The notes under the pieces were generated by a model. It was not told the DNA's origin and did not search any database. It saw only the letters and a program-made list of their open reading frames with translations. A stretch of 64,000 nucleotides of DNA, taken from DASUPK01 sp963744105 (lineage in GTDB: Bacteria > Actinomycetota > Thermoleophilia > Solirubrobacterales > 70-9). A program made the position numbers and the translations under genes. Shown here piece after piece: positions 1 to 10,369 of the stretch. Where the stretch lies: assembly GCA_963744105.1 (NCBI GenBank), contig CAVUSJ010000008.1, positions 186,001 to 250,000 of the forward strand, read 5' to 3'. How positions within the stretch are numbered: the first letter of the stretch is position 1; each line of letters starts with the position of its first letter.

Positions 1-2072
1 GCCGCCTGGATCCGGGCCCGCCACTCCATCTTCCCGAAGCCCAGCCGCGCGTGGCGCTCGGCGGCGGCCCGCGCGGCCGCCAGGGCGTCCTCGAGGTCGC
101 CACGGACCCCAGCGATATAGGCCCGGCAGAGCAGGTCCCCGGAGCGGTCGCCGAACCTCGCGTAGAACGGCAGCGACTCGAGCCGCTCCAGCCACTCCTC
201 CAGGCCCGAGAGCATCATGTGCGTCCGGGTCCAGATGTTGTTCCAGGCAACGTTGCTGGCGATCTGCGAATAGCCGCTCTCCCGCGCCTCCTCGAAGACC
301 TCGTCCATCAGGGCCAGGCCGCGATCCTGCTGGGCGCCGTCGATGTATCCGAGCGCGACGAAGCCAAGGGCCCAGGTGCGCTCCAGCTTGGCGCCCGCCT
401 GCTCCGCGATCTCGACCGCCCGCTGGGCCGATTCGAGGCAGCCCTGGTAATCCAGCTCGAACGCGCTCATCCCGGCCAGCCGCTGGTGTGCCATCGACAG
501 GTCGGCCGACGGGCCGGCGGGCTCGAGGACCTCCAGGGCGCGCTCGTACTCCGCCCGGGCCGCATCCGGGCGCTCCGACTCCCAGTGGCAGCGCCCGAGC
601 ACGAGCCGGTTTCGGGCCGCCTCGAGCGACTCGTCCAGCTCCTCCAGCGCCTCGATGCCGCTCGTCAGATAGCCGACGCCGCTCGCGGGCGCTCCGTTTC
701 GCTGCTGGTCGCGCCCGATCCGGCAGAGGATCCGGGCCTTCTCGGGCGGATTGGAGACGTGGGGCAGAACGCGCTCCAGCACGGAGATGGCCTCGCCGAA
801 GGCGAGCGCTCCCTCGGCCTCCTCCGCGCTGCGGAGGCAGATGGGAACCGCCTCCTCGAACCGACCCGCGCCGAGCAGGTGGCCGGCGAGCTCGACCGCC
901 CGGGTCGCCTCGGCCCGGGCCACGGCGTCGGCGGCCTGCGAGTGGATTGCCTGCCGCCGCGGCGTGACGATCTCCGCGTAGATCGCCTCCTGGGTGAGCG
1001 CATGGCGCCAGCGATAGCGGCCCGGATGTCCCGGGACCTCCTCGAGCAGCTGCTGCGCCACGGCGGCGTCGATGGCGCCGTGGACCACCGGCTCGGCCTC
1101 CCCCGAGACCTCCAGAAGCGCCCGGGCGTCGAAGCTCCGGCCGAGGATCGCGGCGGTCTCGAGGATCGCCACCTGCTCCTCGCCGAGCCGCTGGACGCGC
1201 AACAGGATCGCGTGGCGGACGGTCTCCGGAAGGGGAGTCCCCGTCAGGTCATGGCCGCTTGTGCCGGGCCGGCCGGAGCCCTCGACCGCCTCGCGGAGCA
1301 TCTCCTCGAGAACGAACGGATTGCCCTCGCTGCGCTCGAGCATCAGCTCGTGGAGCTCGGGGTCGACGTCGTCGGCGCCGAGGATCGCCGCCAGCATCTC
1401 GCGGATCCCGCTCGAGGAGAGTGGCTCCAGCTCGACGATCTCGGCTACCCCTGAGCGCCGCCAGCCCTGGAGCACCGGGAGGAGCGGGTGGCGGCGGTTG
1501 ATCTCGTCGCTGCGGTAGGTGACCAGGATCAGGGACGGCAGATCGATCAGCCGGCGAGCCAGATAGTCGAGCAGTTCCCTGGTGGACGCGTCGGCCCAGT
1601 GGACGTCCTCGACCACGAGCAGCAGCGTGTGCTCCCGGGCCGGCACCGCCAAGAGCGAGACGAGCGCCTCGAATAGCCGCAGCTTCGCCTGGCCCGGATC
1701 GGTCGTCCGCTCCGGCGCATCGCCGCGCGCGAGCTGAGGGAAGAGCTGGCCGAGCTCCGCCATGCCGGGACCGACCGACTCGGCGAGCCGGTCATGGTCC
1801 GCCTCGTCGAGGTAGTTGCCGATCGCCTCCACGAACGGGAGGTACGGCAGCGCGAGCTCGGTGTCGCTGCACGCCCCGGCCAGCACGGTGCAGTCGAGCT
1901 CGCGGGCCTCGCGGGCGAGCTCCGCCGCCAGCCTCGTCTTGCCGATCCCCGCCTCGCCGGCGAGCGCCACGAAACGACTCTCGCCGCGTGTCGCCGCGAG
2001 CAGCGCGTCCTCGACGGCGGCGAGCTCGCCCTCGCGGCGGATCAGGACCGGACAGAGGGCGTTCGTCGCCAC
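1..2072 (-). CDS. AAA-type ATP-binding transcriptional regulator / signalling ATPase (C-terminus beyond window)
   Basis: A continuous minus-strand frame of about 690 codons runs from a GTG at 2072 off the left edge, so the protein is partial at its C-terminus. The Walker A motif GEAGIGKT is near residue 40 and a Walker B-like LLLVVEDVHWAD near residue 155, followed by a long helical TPR-like region. This is the layout of large MalT/LuxR-type and guanylate-cyclase-associated STAND ATPases. A LuxR-type HTH would lie at the unseen C-terminus, so a DNA-binding role is inferred only. The GTG start gives an N-terminus (ATNALCPVLIRREGEL) that leads straight into the P-loop domain. It lies 45 bases downstream of the glycosyltransferase gene on the same strand. 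Confidence 0.8.
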   Translation of the reverse strand, partial: MATNALCPVLIRREGELAAVEDALLAATRGESRFVALAGEAGIGKTRLAAELAREARELDCTVLAGACSDTELALPYLPFVEAIGNYLDEADHDRLAESVGPGMAELGQLFPQLARGDAPERTTDPGQAKLRLFEALVSLLAVPAREHTLLLVVEDVHWADASTRELLDYLARRLIDLPSLILVTYRSDEINRRHPLLPVLQGWRRSGVAEIVELEPLSSSGIREMLAAILGADDVDPELHELMLERSEGNPFVLEEMLREAVEGSGRPGTSGHDLTGTPLPETVRHAILLRVQRLGEEQVAILETAAILGRSFDARALLEVSGEAEPVVHGAIDAAVAQQLLEEVPGHPGRYRWRHALTQEAIYAEIVTPRRQAIHSQAADAVARAEATRAVELAGHLLGAGRFEEAVPICLRSAEEAEGALAFGEAISVLERVLPHVSNPPEKARILCRIGRDQQRNGAPASGVGYLTSGIEALEELDESLEAARNRLVLGRCHWESERPDAARAEYERALEVLEPAGPSADLSMAHQRLAGMSAFELDYQGCLESAQRAVEIAEQAGAKLERTWALGFVALGYIDGAQQDRGLALMDEVFEEARESGYSQIASNVAWNNIWTRTHMMLSGLEEWLERLESLPFYARFGDRSGDLLCRAYIAGVRGDLEDALAAARAAAERHARLGFGKMEWRARIQA

Positions 2073-2117
2073 GGCGCAATTCTCGCGCAGTGACCAGCGC
2101 CGAACATGGCGACGACG

Positions 2118-4442
2118 CTAGGCGGAGATCCGCTCGGCCTCGCGCTCGCGCCGGCGGGGACGCTCGGAGAGCCGAACCGGAGCTGCCGACATCGCGCGCA
2201 TCCGCATGTCCGACCAGGTGACGCCCTCGCGAACCAGAGCGGGCACGCCGAGCGTGACCGCGGTCGCGATCTCGACGGCCTGCAGGATGACGCCGTAGGC
2301 GAGCGCATCCGCTGAGTTGACGCCGAATCCCTGGTGCAGGACGCTGATGATCGCCAGCTGGAAGATGCCGATGTTGGATGGCGTCGCCGGGACCACGGCC
2401 GTGACGTTGACCGCGAAGAGGCAGGCCGCGGCCGCGCCGATCGCGACCTGGTGATCGAGGCCGAGCGCGGCAAACAGCGCCCAGCAGGCGAGCAGCTGCA
2501 GGAACCAGGCGAAGAGCTGCGCGCCGGCTGCGAAGGAGCCCTTGCGCGGGTCGCGGAAGACGGTCAGGCCCTTGCGCGCCTGCTGCAGCGCGCCGCGGAC
2601 GGCATGGATCGCGCGAGCGATCCGGCCCTGGCCGTTCACCTTGACCACGGACGGCGCCATCAGCACCGCCAGCAGCACGATCAGCGGGGCGGTCGACACC
2701 AGGAAGAGCTTCTGGGTGCTCGCCTGGAAGAGGTCGGTGGTCGAGACGATGATTCCACCGAGCATGACCAGCGCCAGGATGTTGAGGGCGGTCTGCGAGA
2801 CGAGCGTCCCGATCAGGACCGGGAAGGTCTCGCGCATGCGGCCGACATGGCGGGAGAGGACCATCGCCCTGGCCGGCTCGCCGAGCCGCGCCGGCAGGGT
2901 CGCCGACATCAGGACTCCGATCATCGTCGCCGAGGTCACGTCGCGGCGGCGCACGTGGAACCGGGGCAGCGCGGCCCGGGTGATCGCGACCCAGGAGGCC
3001 GCGCGGGCGAACATCGCGCCCACCATCAGGGCACAGGCGATCAGGACCCACTTCAGGTCCGAGTCGATGATGTTGCTCGCTACCTGGTCGACGCCGATCC
3101 GTCGCGCTGCCAGAGCAGTCAGCGCGAGGCCGAGGACGCTCGCGACCGCGACGCCTGCCTTGCGGGCGAGCCGCTTGCTGCGGCTCCGCGAATCGTGCGC
3201 GGCGGGCTCCAGGGACGGCAGCCGCTTCGCGGGCCGCTTGGGGCCGCCGTCGAACCGGACCAGGCCCGTTCGCCGGGCGTACTCCTCCGGCGGCCAGATC
3301 GGCGCCGGGGCAGGCTCGATCGCGCGCTCGTAGACCTCGGTGACCTCCTCGGCGATCCGCGGCCAGGCGTAGCGCTCGGCGCTGCGGCGGCCGGCCTCCC
3401 CCATCGCCCGGATCCGCTCGGGCTCGTGGGCGAGGAGCTGGAGCTCCTCGGCAAGCGCCTGCGGATCGGCCGGGGGCACCAGGATCCCGTCGACGCCGTT
3501 GGTGACGACGTCGCTGTACCCGGCGATCGCCGACGCGACCACGCCGGTTCCGGCGGCCATCGCCTCGATCAGCACCATGCCGAAGCTCTCGCCGGCGAGC
3601 GAGGGCGCGCAGAGCAGGTCCGCCTCGCCCAGCTGTCGCCAGAGAACCGAGTCCGAGACCTTGCCGAGCACGTCGATGTGATTCATCAGGTCCGGGTCGC
3701 TGACGCGGCGCGAGATCTCCTCGGGGTCCGCGCCGACGACGGTCAGCCGGGAGGGGACGTGCTCGACCAGCGCCTGGAAGGCGGCGAGCAGGACCGGCAG
3801 GCCCTTGCGCTCCTCGGCCCGCCCGACGAAGAGGAGCCGGAGCTCGTCGCTCGAGGTCTTCAGGCCCTGCGGCGCGGCCCCGATGTCGACGCCGTTGGGG
3901 ACGATCGAGTACTCGCCGCCGAACCAGCGGCGGCCGGTCCAGGCGGCCGCCTCGGAGACGGCGATGCGGGCGGAGAGCTGGTTGAAGCGGCGACGGGCGC
4001 CGAGCAGGCTGGCCGCGTGATTCGGGAAGGCCTTGGTCGAGTAGGCGTGGAACGTCCCCACGACGGGAGCGCCGCGGAAGACCATCGCGTCCCAGCCGAC
4101 GATCGGCGCCAGCGGCTCGTGCACGTGGACGACGTCGTAGTTCCCGGCCTTGAGCTCACGGCGGAGCGAGATCGGGCCCTCCGGAAAGACCGAGAGATTC
4201 GAGACCGCGCCGTTCGCGCCGATGCCGAGCGTGCGCCCCAGCGGGACCAGGCAGTCGGGAGCCTCCCTCAGCTCGGGATGGGAGCGGTGTAGGCGGCGAC
4301 TGATGCGGTCCGGCGGATCCCAGGGAGCCAACACGCGAACGTGATCCCCCCGGGCGATGAACTGCTCCGCCAGCGCCTCGACGTGCCTGTTCACGCCTCC
4401 CTGATAGGTCCAGGAATAGGGCGACACAAGCGCAATGCGCAT
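2118..4442 (-). CDS. GT4 glycosyltransferase fused to lysylphosphatidylglycerol synthase/flippase-like membrane domain
   Basis: 774 aa. The N-terminal half (about 1-385) is a GT-B family 4 glycosyltransferase resembling phosphatidylinositol mannosyltransferase PimA: it starts MRIALVSPYSWTYQGGVNRH and carries the EX7E motif in GESFGMVLIEAMAAG. A basic linker follows. From about residue 430 there are some eight hydrophobic segments of the UPF0104/LPG_synthase_TM family (PF03706), with the family motif LPARLGEPARA and a late PATPSNIG. The fusion suggests a membrane glycosyltransferase whose lipid-linked product is moved or modified by the same polypeptide, but substrate and activity are unknown. 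The start at 4442 is chosen because the GT fold begins there and a TACCCT -10 box lies six bases upstream (4449-4454, minus), so the message is probably leaderless. Confidence 0.85.
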   Translation of the reverse strand: MRIALVSPYSWTYQGGVNRHVEALAEQFIARGDHVRVLAPWDPPDRISRRLHRSHPELREAPDCLVPLGRTLGIGANGAVSNLSVFPEGPISLRRELKAGNYDVVHVHEPLAPIVGWDAMVFRGAPVVGTFHAYSTKAFPNHAASLLGARRRFNQLSARIAVSEAAAWTGRRWFGGEYSIVPNGVDIGAAPQGLKTSSDELRLLFVGRAEERKGLPVLLAAFQALVEHVPSRLTVVGADPEEISRRVSDPDLMNHIDVLGKVSDSVLWRQLGEADLLCAPSLAGESFGMVLIEAMAAGTGVVASAIAGYSDVVTNGVDGILVPPADPQALAEELQLLAHEPERIRAMGEAGRRSAERYAWPRIAEEVTEVYERAIEPAPAPIWPPEEYARRTGLVRFDGGPKRPAKRLPSLEPAAHDSRSRSKRLARKAGVAVASVLGLALTALAARRIGVDQVASNIIDSDLKWVLIACALMVGAMFARAASWVAITRAALPRFHVRRRDVTSATMIGVLMSATLPARLGEPARAMVLSRHVGRMRETFPVLIGTLVSQTALNILALVMLGGIIVSTTDLFQASTQKLFLVSTAPLIVLLAVLMAPSVVKVNGQGRIARAIHAVRGALQQARKGLTVFRDPRKGSFAAGAQLFAWFLQLLACWALFAALGLDHQVAIGAAAACLFAVNVTAVVPATPSNIGIFQLAIISVLHQGFGVNSADALAYGVILQAVEIATAVTLGVPALVREGVTWSDMRMRAMSAAPVRLSERPRRREREAERISA

Positions 4443-4535
4443 GGGGTCAGGGTACCGGTAGTGCTGGTTGTGCTTAGTGGCGGAAGTCACACCTCGTTCA
4501 TTTACCCGGCTTGAGTCTCCGCATTACGCGGCTTT

Positions 4536-6218
4536 CTACGGATCCCTGCCTGACTGTGCCCAGGCGAAGGCCAGCGAGGCACCAAGGGCGAGCGATCCGA
4601 GCACGAGAAAGGTGGCTCCGGCGTCGTTGACGAGCACGCCCACGGCGACCGCCGCGCAGGCGCCGATCACGCCCGCCCGAACGATCGGAGCGGGGCGCAG
4701 CCAGGCCTCGATCCGGCTCCATCGAGCGATCGCGACGGCGATTCCCGCGATCACGATCCAGAAGAGGGGGTTACCGGCCGCTTGAGCGAAGTCGTGGGCG
4801 GACAGTCTCAGGCGCCGCTCGATCGTGTCCGCGACCCTCCCGGCGCCCCCGGCGTCGAGCACGGAACGAGTCAGGTGGGCGTTGCCGCCCGAGACGAGGT
4901 CGATCACAGCGAGGAGCATGAGACCGAGGATCGGCGCCGCAAGCACGATCCAGCCGATGCGGAGGCGGGATTTCTCGGCGCTCCAGTCCGCCGTAACCGC
5001 CGCGACCGCGGCGCCCAGGGGGAGGACGATCGCAGCCCCCACGTCTGCGCCCCAGCGCCCCGCCGCGAAGGCGACCGCGGCGAGAGCGCCCGCTGCGAGG
5101 AAGCAGATGGGTGCACGGCGGGGTCGCGCTGCAGCAGCGGTCAGAGCGGCGGCGACTCCGACGGGGACCATCACCGCGAACAGGGCCTCGAGCTCGTTGC
5201 CGATGCCATAGAACCGGGCGCCGTAGATCGGGTTCGGGCCCAGCAGCGAGAGCTTGGTCAGCTCCGACCCGGTGAGCATGTCGACGCCGTAGGCGCCCAC
5301 GGTCATTCCGCAGGCGACCGCGGCGGCCCACCAGCCCCGAACGAGCTTGAGCGTCATTGCCGCGAGCGCCGCGGCACCGATCGCGACCAATAGGCCCTCG
5401 TACACGGCGTAGCCGGGCTCGAGCGCCGCTCCGGCCAGGAGCAGAAGGGGCATGTACGCGAACGCCAGCCCCAACCATGCAGCAACAGTTCGCCGCCGCG
5501 ACGGCATCGCGATTCCGATCACGATTGCCAGCAGGAGCCAGACTGTGAGGCAGCCGCTCAGCACCGGGATCCGCCGATCGGCGACGGCGGTCATCCGCTC
5601 GCCTCGCTCCACGACCGCGCCCGGGTCGACCTTGCCCTCGGTCCGGATCGGCTCGCCTTCCATCTCGGCCGGGATCGGGACACTCAGACGGCGGAGAATC
5701 GTCGGCGCCAGGTCGGTCGACAGCACGTACCCGCCGGTACGGGTGGAGTCCGAGGTCAGAGTGCCGTTGAAGCCGGCGCCTGCGATCCCGATCGGAAGTG
5801 CCCGGTTGCTCGACGGGGGAGGCTTGCCGAGGACGATCAGCAGATCGTCTCCGCGGAGGCGAGCAACCAGCCTCGACAGGTCATCGGGTGCGACCTGGAT
5901 CCGGCGGAGGCTGGCGCTCAATCCCGCCCGCGAGAGAGTCGACCGCAGCAATCCCGGGACGGCGTCGGAGGGCGGCGGCTCCCGGTTTCCTGCCGAGATA
6001 TCGCGATTGGTCCGTTCGGCTGAGACGTCACCGAGCCCGGCGCTCAACAGCCCCACCGAGAATCCGGCGTCGGCGAGGCGCTGCACCGGAGTCGTTCGGG
6101 GAACGAGCGCGAGGGTCACCGTGGGCGGCTTGGCCTGAGCGCGTGGCGCGGACGCGCACGCCAGCACCCCTGCCGCGAGGACGGCCACCACTAATCTTTG
6201 GATCGTGGCCGACCGCAC
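4536..6218 (-). CDS. Polytopic membrane protein with alkaline-phosphatase-superfamily-like exodomain
   Basis: About 560 aa. From the GTG at 6218 the protein starts with a signal peptide (RSATIQRLVVAVLAAG, ending APRAQA). A hydrophilic domain of some 200 residues follows, containing STDLAPTILRRLSVPIP, the type of segment found near the C-terminus of alkaline-phosphatase/phosphoglycerate-mutase superfamily domains. About ten membrane segments then run to the end. I see no complete metal-binding set, so catalytic function is uncertain. The reading frame stays open further upstream but only as antisense of hemQ, so those residues are not included. The chosen start overlaps the divergent hemQ start by 14 bases; a GTG at 6191 would avoid the overlap but cut the basic part of the signal peptide. 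A family name is not assigned. Confidence 0.7.
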   Translation of the reverse strand: MRSATIQRLVVAVLAAGVLACASAPRAQAKPPTVTLALVPRTTPVQRLADAGFSVGLLSAGLGDVSAERTNRDISAGNREPPPSDAVPGLLRSTLSRAGLSASLRRIQVAPDDLSRLVARLRGDDLLIVLGKPPPSSNRALPIGIAGAGFNGTLTSDSTRTGGYVLSTDLAPTILRRLSVPIPAEMEGEPIRTEGKVDPGAVVERGERMTAVADRRIPVLSGCLTVWLLLAIVIGIAMPSRRRTVAAWLGLAFAYMPLLLLAGAALEPGYAVYEGLLVAIGAAALAAMTLKLVRGWWAAAVACGMTVGAYGVDMLTGSELTKLSLLGPNPIYGARFYGIGNELEALFAVMVPVGVAAALTAAAARPRRAPICFLAAGALAAVAFAAGRWGADVGAAIVLPLGAAVAAVTADWSAEKSRLRIGWIVLAAPILGLMLLAVIDLVSGGNAHLTRSVLDAGGAGRVADTIERRLRLSAHDFAQAAGNPLFWIVIAGIAVAIARWSRIEAWLRPAPIVRAGVIGACAAVAVGVLVNDAGATFLVLGSLALGASLAFAWAQSGRDP

Positions 6219-6900
6219 GTTCGTCAAGTTCACGTTCTTCAAGCTCGACCCCGCCTGGCGCAGGCGGTCCCCCGAGGAGCGGGCGACCGACAAGGCCGAG
6301 TTCCTGGCGGCCTGCGAGGACTTCGCCGAGGACCGCTCGCTGCGAGCGTATTCGACGGTCGGCACACGCGGCGACACCGACCTGATGCTGCTCAGCCAGA
6401 GCCCCCATCTTTGGGACATTCATGCATTCCACGTCGTTCTGAGCCAGAGCGGCCTCGCGCGCTGGGCATCCACTCCCTACTCCTACCTCGCGATGACGAA
6501 GCCCTCGCCCTACTCGGACAGCGAGTCCCGCCAGGAGATCTGCGTCTCCGACCGCAAGTACCTCTTCATCTACCCGCTCGACAAGAAGCGCGAGTGGTAC
6601 GGCCTGCCCCTCGAGGAGCGGCAGCGGATCATGGCCGGCCACATCGAGGTCGGTCGCCGCCATCCCGAGATCACGATCAACACCGCCTACTCGTTCGGCA
6701 TCGACGACCAGGAGTTCGTGGTCTCCTTCGAGGGCGACGACCCCGGCGAGTTCCTCGATCTCGTCCAGGAGCTCCGCCCGACCGAATCGAGCGCCTACAC
6801 GCTGCGCGACACGCCGATCTTCACCTGCGTGTCGATGTCCCTCGCCCGGGCGCTTGACGCCCTCGACGGCACGGCCGCGACTGCCGTCACCCCGGCCTAG
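6205..6900 (+). CDS. hemQ: Coproheme decarboxylase HemQ/ChdC (chlorite dismutase family)
   Basis: 231 aa, normal length for the family. The start MADRTFVKFTFFKLDPAW, the YPLDKKREWYGLP segment (Tyr123 probably the radical-forming tyrosine) and the following MAGHIEVGRRH (His146, a candidate proximal heme ligand) fit the non-dismutating HemQ branch of the chlorite dismutase superfamily. That branch decarboxylates coproheme III to heme b in the coproporphyrin-dependent pathway of actinobacteria. The GTG start at 6205 sits seven bases after a TAATCT -10 box (6192-6197), implying a leaderless message. The gene is divergent from the membrane protein to its left, and a ferredoxin-NADP reductase follows 27 bases downstream on the same strand. 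Confidence 0.9.
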   Translation: MADRTFVKFTFFKLDPAWRRRSPEERATDKAEFLAACEDFAEDRSLRAYSTVGTRGDTDLMLLSQSPHLWDIHAFHVVLSQSGLARWASTPYSYLAMTKPSPYSDSESRQEICVSDRKYLFIYPLDKKREWYGLPLEERQRIMAGHIEVGRRHPEITINTAYSFGIDDQEFVVSFEGDDPGEFLDLVQELRPTESSAYTLRDTPIFTCVSMSLARALDALDGTAATAVTPA

Positions 6901-6927
6901 CGCAGCCACTACCCTTTCCGGCTCGCT

Positions 6928-8334
<1,407 letters not shown>

Positions 8335-8339
8335 GCCGG

Positions 8340-9239
8340 ATGGACGACGCCAGCGCCGCTCGGGAGCTGGAGGGACTCCCGATCGAGCTGCCGCGCGGCC
8401 TCGAGATCGTCTGGCTGGGCGTCTCCGGCTACCGCCTGACCTACGAGGGCGTCTCGATCTTCATCGACCCGTACCTCTCCAGGGTCCCGCTGCGCTCGTT
8501 CCTCCTGCGCCGCCGCGCCCTCCCCGACCCGGAGATGATCGAGCGCTACGCGACGGCGCCGGGCGAGGTGGCCGGGATCCTCGTGGGTCACACCCACTTC
8601 GATCACGCCGTTGACACGCCGTTCCTCGCCAGGCGCTTCAACGCCAAGGCGTACGGGTCGGCCTCGCTCGCCCACCTGATGCGCCTTCACGGGCTCGGCG
8701 ATCTGGCCGTCGAGGTCGTTCCTCGTCGGGCATACGAGCTGGGGCCGTTCGTCGTGCGCTTCGTGCCGAGCCGCCACTCCAAGCTCCTCTTCGGGCGGAA
8801 GGTCCCGATGGACGGCGAGCTCACCTGCGACCACCTCCACGGACTATCGCCGACGAGCTACAAGTGCGGCGACGTCTTCGGCATCCGGATCGACGTCGCC
8901 GGGATCTCGCTCTACCACCAGGGCAGCGCCAACCTCGACGATGGCGAGCTGGGCGACGGGCCGGTCGACCTCTTCCTCGCCGGCGTCGCCGGGCGCAGCG
9001 TCACCCCGCACTACTGGGAGCGGATCCTGCCGAAGCTCGATCCCGCCGTGGTCGTCCCGACCCACTACGACAACTTCTTCACCCCGCTGGGGAAGCCGCA
9101 GGACTACGCGTTGCGCGTGAACCTGGCGGACGTCCCGCGGGAGGTCGAGCGGGTCGCGCGTGACGCGCGGGTGGCCGCGCTGCCGCGCGTCGACTCGCAG
9201 CTCCAGCGCCGCTCGATGTCACGGAGCATCCGCGGGTAG
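8340..9239 (+). CDS. Metallo-beta-lactamase-fold hydrolase (UlaG-like)
   Basis: 299 aa. The metal-binding HxHxDH motif is seen as GHTHFDHA, with a later His in SRHSKLLF and VVPTHYDNF near the C-terminus, matching the UlaG/MBL branch that acts on phosphodiester or lactone substrates. Substrate is unknown. The ATG at 8340 begins five bases after the fprA stop. The last 136 bases overlap antisense with the convergent DUF2867 gene, which is longer than the usual few-base convergent overlap in this window. Confidence 0.8.
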   Translation: MDDASAARELEGLPIELPRGLEIVWLGVSGYRLTYEGVSIFIDPYLSRVPLRSFLLRRRALPDPEMIERYATAPGEVAGILVGHTHFDHAVDTPFLARRFNAKAYGSASLAHLMRLHGLGDLAVEVVPRRAYELGPFVVRFVPSRHSKLLFGRKVPMDGELTCDHLHGLSPTSYKCGDVFGIRIDVAGISLYHQGSANLDDGELGDGPVDLFLAGVAGRSVTPHYWERILPKLDPAVVVPTHYDNFFTPLGKPQDYALRVNLADVPREVERVARDARVAALPRVDSQLQRRSMSRSIRG

Positions 9240-9766
9240 ACGAGCAGATACCGGAAGGGCTTGATCGCCGCCATGTAGGCCTCGCCCCTGATGCCGTTCG
9301 GCTTCACCAGCACCGCCATCTGCCCGCGGTAGCCGCGCGATCCGTCTCGCACCCAGCCGACGTGCATCACGCCGTGCATCGTCCGGTTGGCGATCTCGGC
9401 GGCCCACTCGTCCTCGAGCAGATAGAGCGGGCTGAAGGGAAGCCCGTCGACCTCCGGACCGCGCTCGGCGTTCAGGAGATCGTCGGGCATCCGGTCCCGC
9501 AGCGATGGGACCCGGCCGCCGACGCCGTCCTCGTCGTCGTCCCAGCCGAAGATCTCACCGAGCTTCCAACGCAGGGCGAACAGCGCACGGACCACGATCG
9601 AGGAGCCCTCCGACGTGTTGGCATCGGCGAAGCGCTCGATCAGCAGGTGGAAGTCGTCGGGGCCACCCGGGGTGGGCAGCGCCCAGACGTCCTCGACGCG
9701 GAAGTCGGGGGCGATCTCGTGGATCCGCCAGGGCCGGGAGGTGTGGGCTGTATCCGGGAGCCGCAT
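9104..9766 (-). CDS. DUF2867 family protein
   Basis: 220 aa, no signal peptide. WRIHEIAPDFRVEDVWALP at the start, then GVMHVGWV and YMAAIKPFRYLLVYP, match DUF2867, a family often found beside SDR or TetR genes and of unknown function. The family fold ends near RYLLVYPRMLRDIERRW. The last 38 or so residues are an Arg/Ser/Thr-rich tail read antisense to the end of the MBL gene, so the original stop was probably lost and the frame extended. It is divergent from the TetR gene at 9795 with a 16-base palindrome between them, so it is the likely target of that regulator. Confidence 0.75.
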   Translation of the reverse strand: MRLPDTAHTSRPWRIHEIAPDFRVEDVWALPTPGGPDDFHLLIERFADANTSEGSSIVVRALFALRWKLGEIFGWDDDEDGVGGRVPSLRDRMPDDLLNAERGPEVDGLPFSPLYLLEDEWAAEIANRTMHGVMHVGWVRDGSRGYRGQMAVLVKPNGIRGEAYMAAIKPFRYLLVYPRMLRDIERRWSCESTRGSAATRASRATRSTSRGTSARFTRNA

Positions 9767-9772
9767 CCGATC

Positions 9773-9788
9773 TATACGGTAGCGTATA
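9773..9788. promoter_or_regulatory. TetR-type operator palindrome between DUF2867 and tetR genes
   Basis: TATACG-GTAG-CGTATA is a perfect inverted repeat with six-base arms and a four-base centre. It lies in the 28-base gap between the divergent DUF2867 gene and the TetR gene, ending six bases before the TetR start codon. Its size, symmetry and position are those of a TetR autoregulatory operator that would block both promoters at once. It is strikingly AT-rich against the surrounding GC-rich sequence. Confidence 0.75.
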
Positions 9789-9794
9789 TATCAG

Positions 9795-10349
9795 ATGGCT
9801 GCTCCCACGCTCACACCCCGTGCTCGCTGGATCGACGAGGGCCTCGACGCCCTGGCGGCCGGCGGCCCTGACGCCGTCCGGGTGGAACCGCTCGCCCGCA
9901 GGCTCGGCGTCACCAAGGGCGGCTTCTACGGGCAGTTCGGCGACCGCAACGCACTCCTCCAGGAGATGCTCGAGGCCTGGGAGCGAACGATGGTCGACGA
10001 GGTGATCGAGCGCGTCGATCGGGAGGGCGACGACCCGAAGGCCCGGCTCGAGCGCCTGTTCGCGATCGCCACCTCGGGCCCCGGTCTGCTCAAGGCCGAG
10101 CTCGCGATCCGCGACTGGGCGCGGCGGGACGGGTCGGTCGCGCGCCGGGTCAAGCGAGTCGACAACCGCCGGATGGAGTACATGCGCTCCCTCTTCGACG
10201 CCATCTGCCCCGACGAGGACGAGGCGGAGGCGCGATGCCTGCTCGCCTTCTCGCTCTTCATCGGCAGCCCCTTCATCACCGCCGACCACCGCGGCCGCGG
10301 CCGCATCGAGGTCATCGAGCGCGCACTCGCCGGGCTCCTGGAGCCCTAG
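9795..10349 (+). CDS. TetR/AcrR family transcriptional regulator
   Basis: 184 aa. The N-terminal HTH is clear: RWIDEGLDALAAGG, then RLGVTKGGFYGQFGDRNALL at about residues 36-55 with the usual recognition helix. The C-terminal ligand domain contains IRDWARRDGSVARRVK, typical of the TetR_C group found next to stress or detoxification genes. The ATG follows the palindrome at 9773-9788 by six bases, so transcription is likely leaderless and autorepressed. The ligand is unknown; the divergent DUF2867 gene is its obvious target. Confidence 0.88.
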   Translation: MAAPTLTPRARWIDEGLDALAAGGPDAVRVEPLARRLGVTKGGFYGQFGDRNALLQEMLEAWERTMVDEVIERVDREGDDPKARLERLFAIATSGPGLLKAELAIRDWARRDGSVARRVKRVDNRRMEYMRSLFDAICPDEDEAEARCLLAFSLFIGSPFITADHRGRGRIEVIERALAGLLEP

Positions 10350-10369
10350 CTCCTAGAATCTCGCGCCGA

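Noticed and set aside
1..1454. 467-codon plus-strand frame at the left edge
   Set aside because: Antisense to the STAND ATPase; the plus frame has no domain and the minus frame has Walker motifs.
2334..4292. Long plus-strand open frame (652 codons) opposite the glycosyltransferase fusion
   Set aside because: It is an antisense shadow of a GC-rich gene: Arg/Asp/Gly-rich, no domain, no start signal, while the minus strand encodes a clear GT4 and membrane domain.
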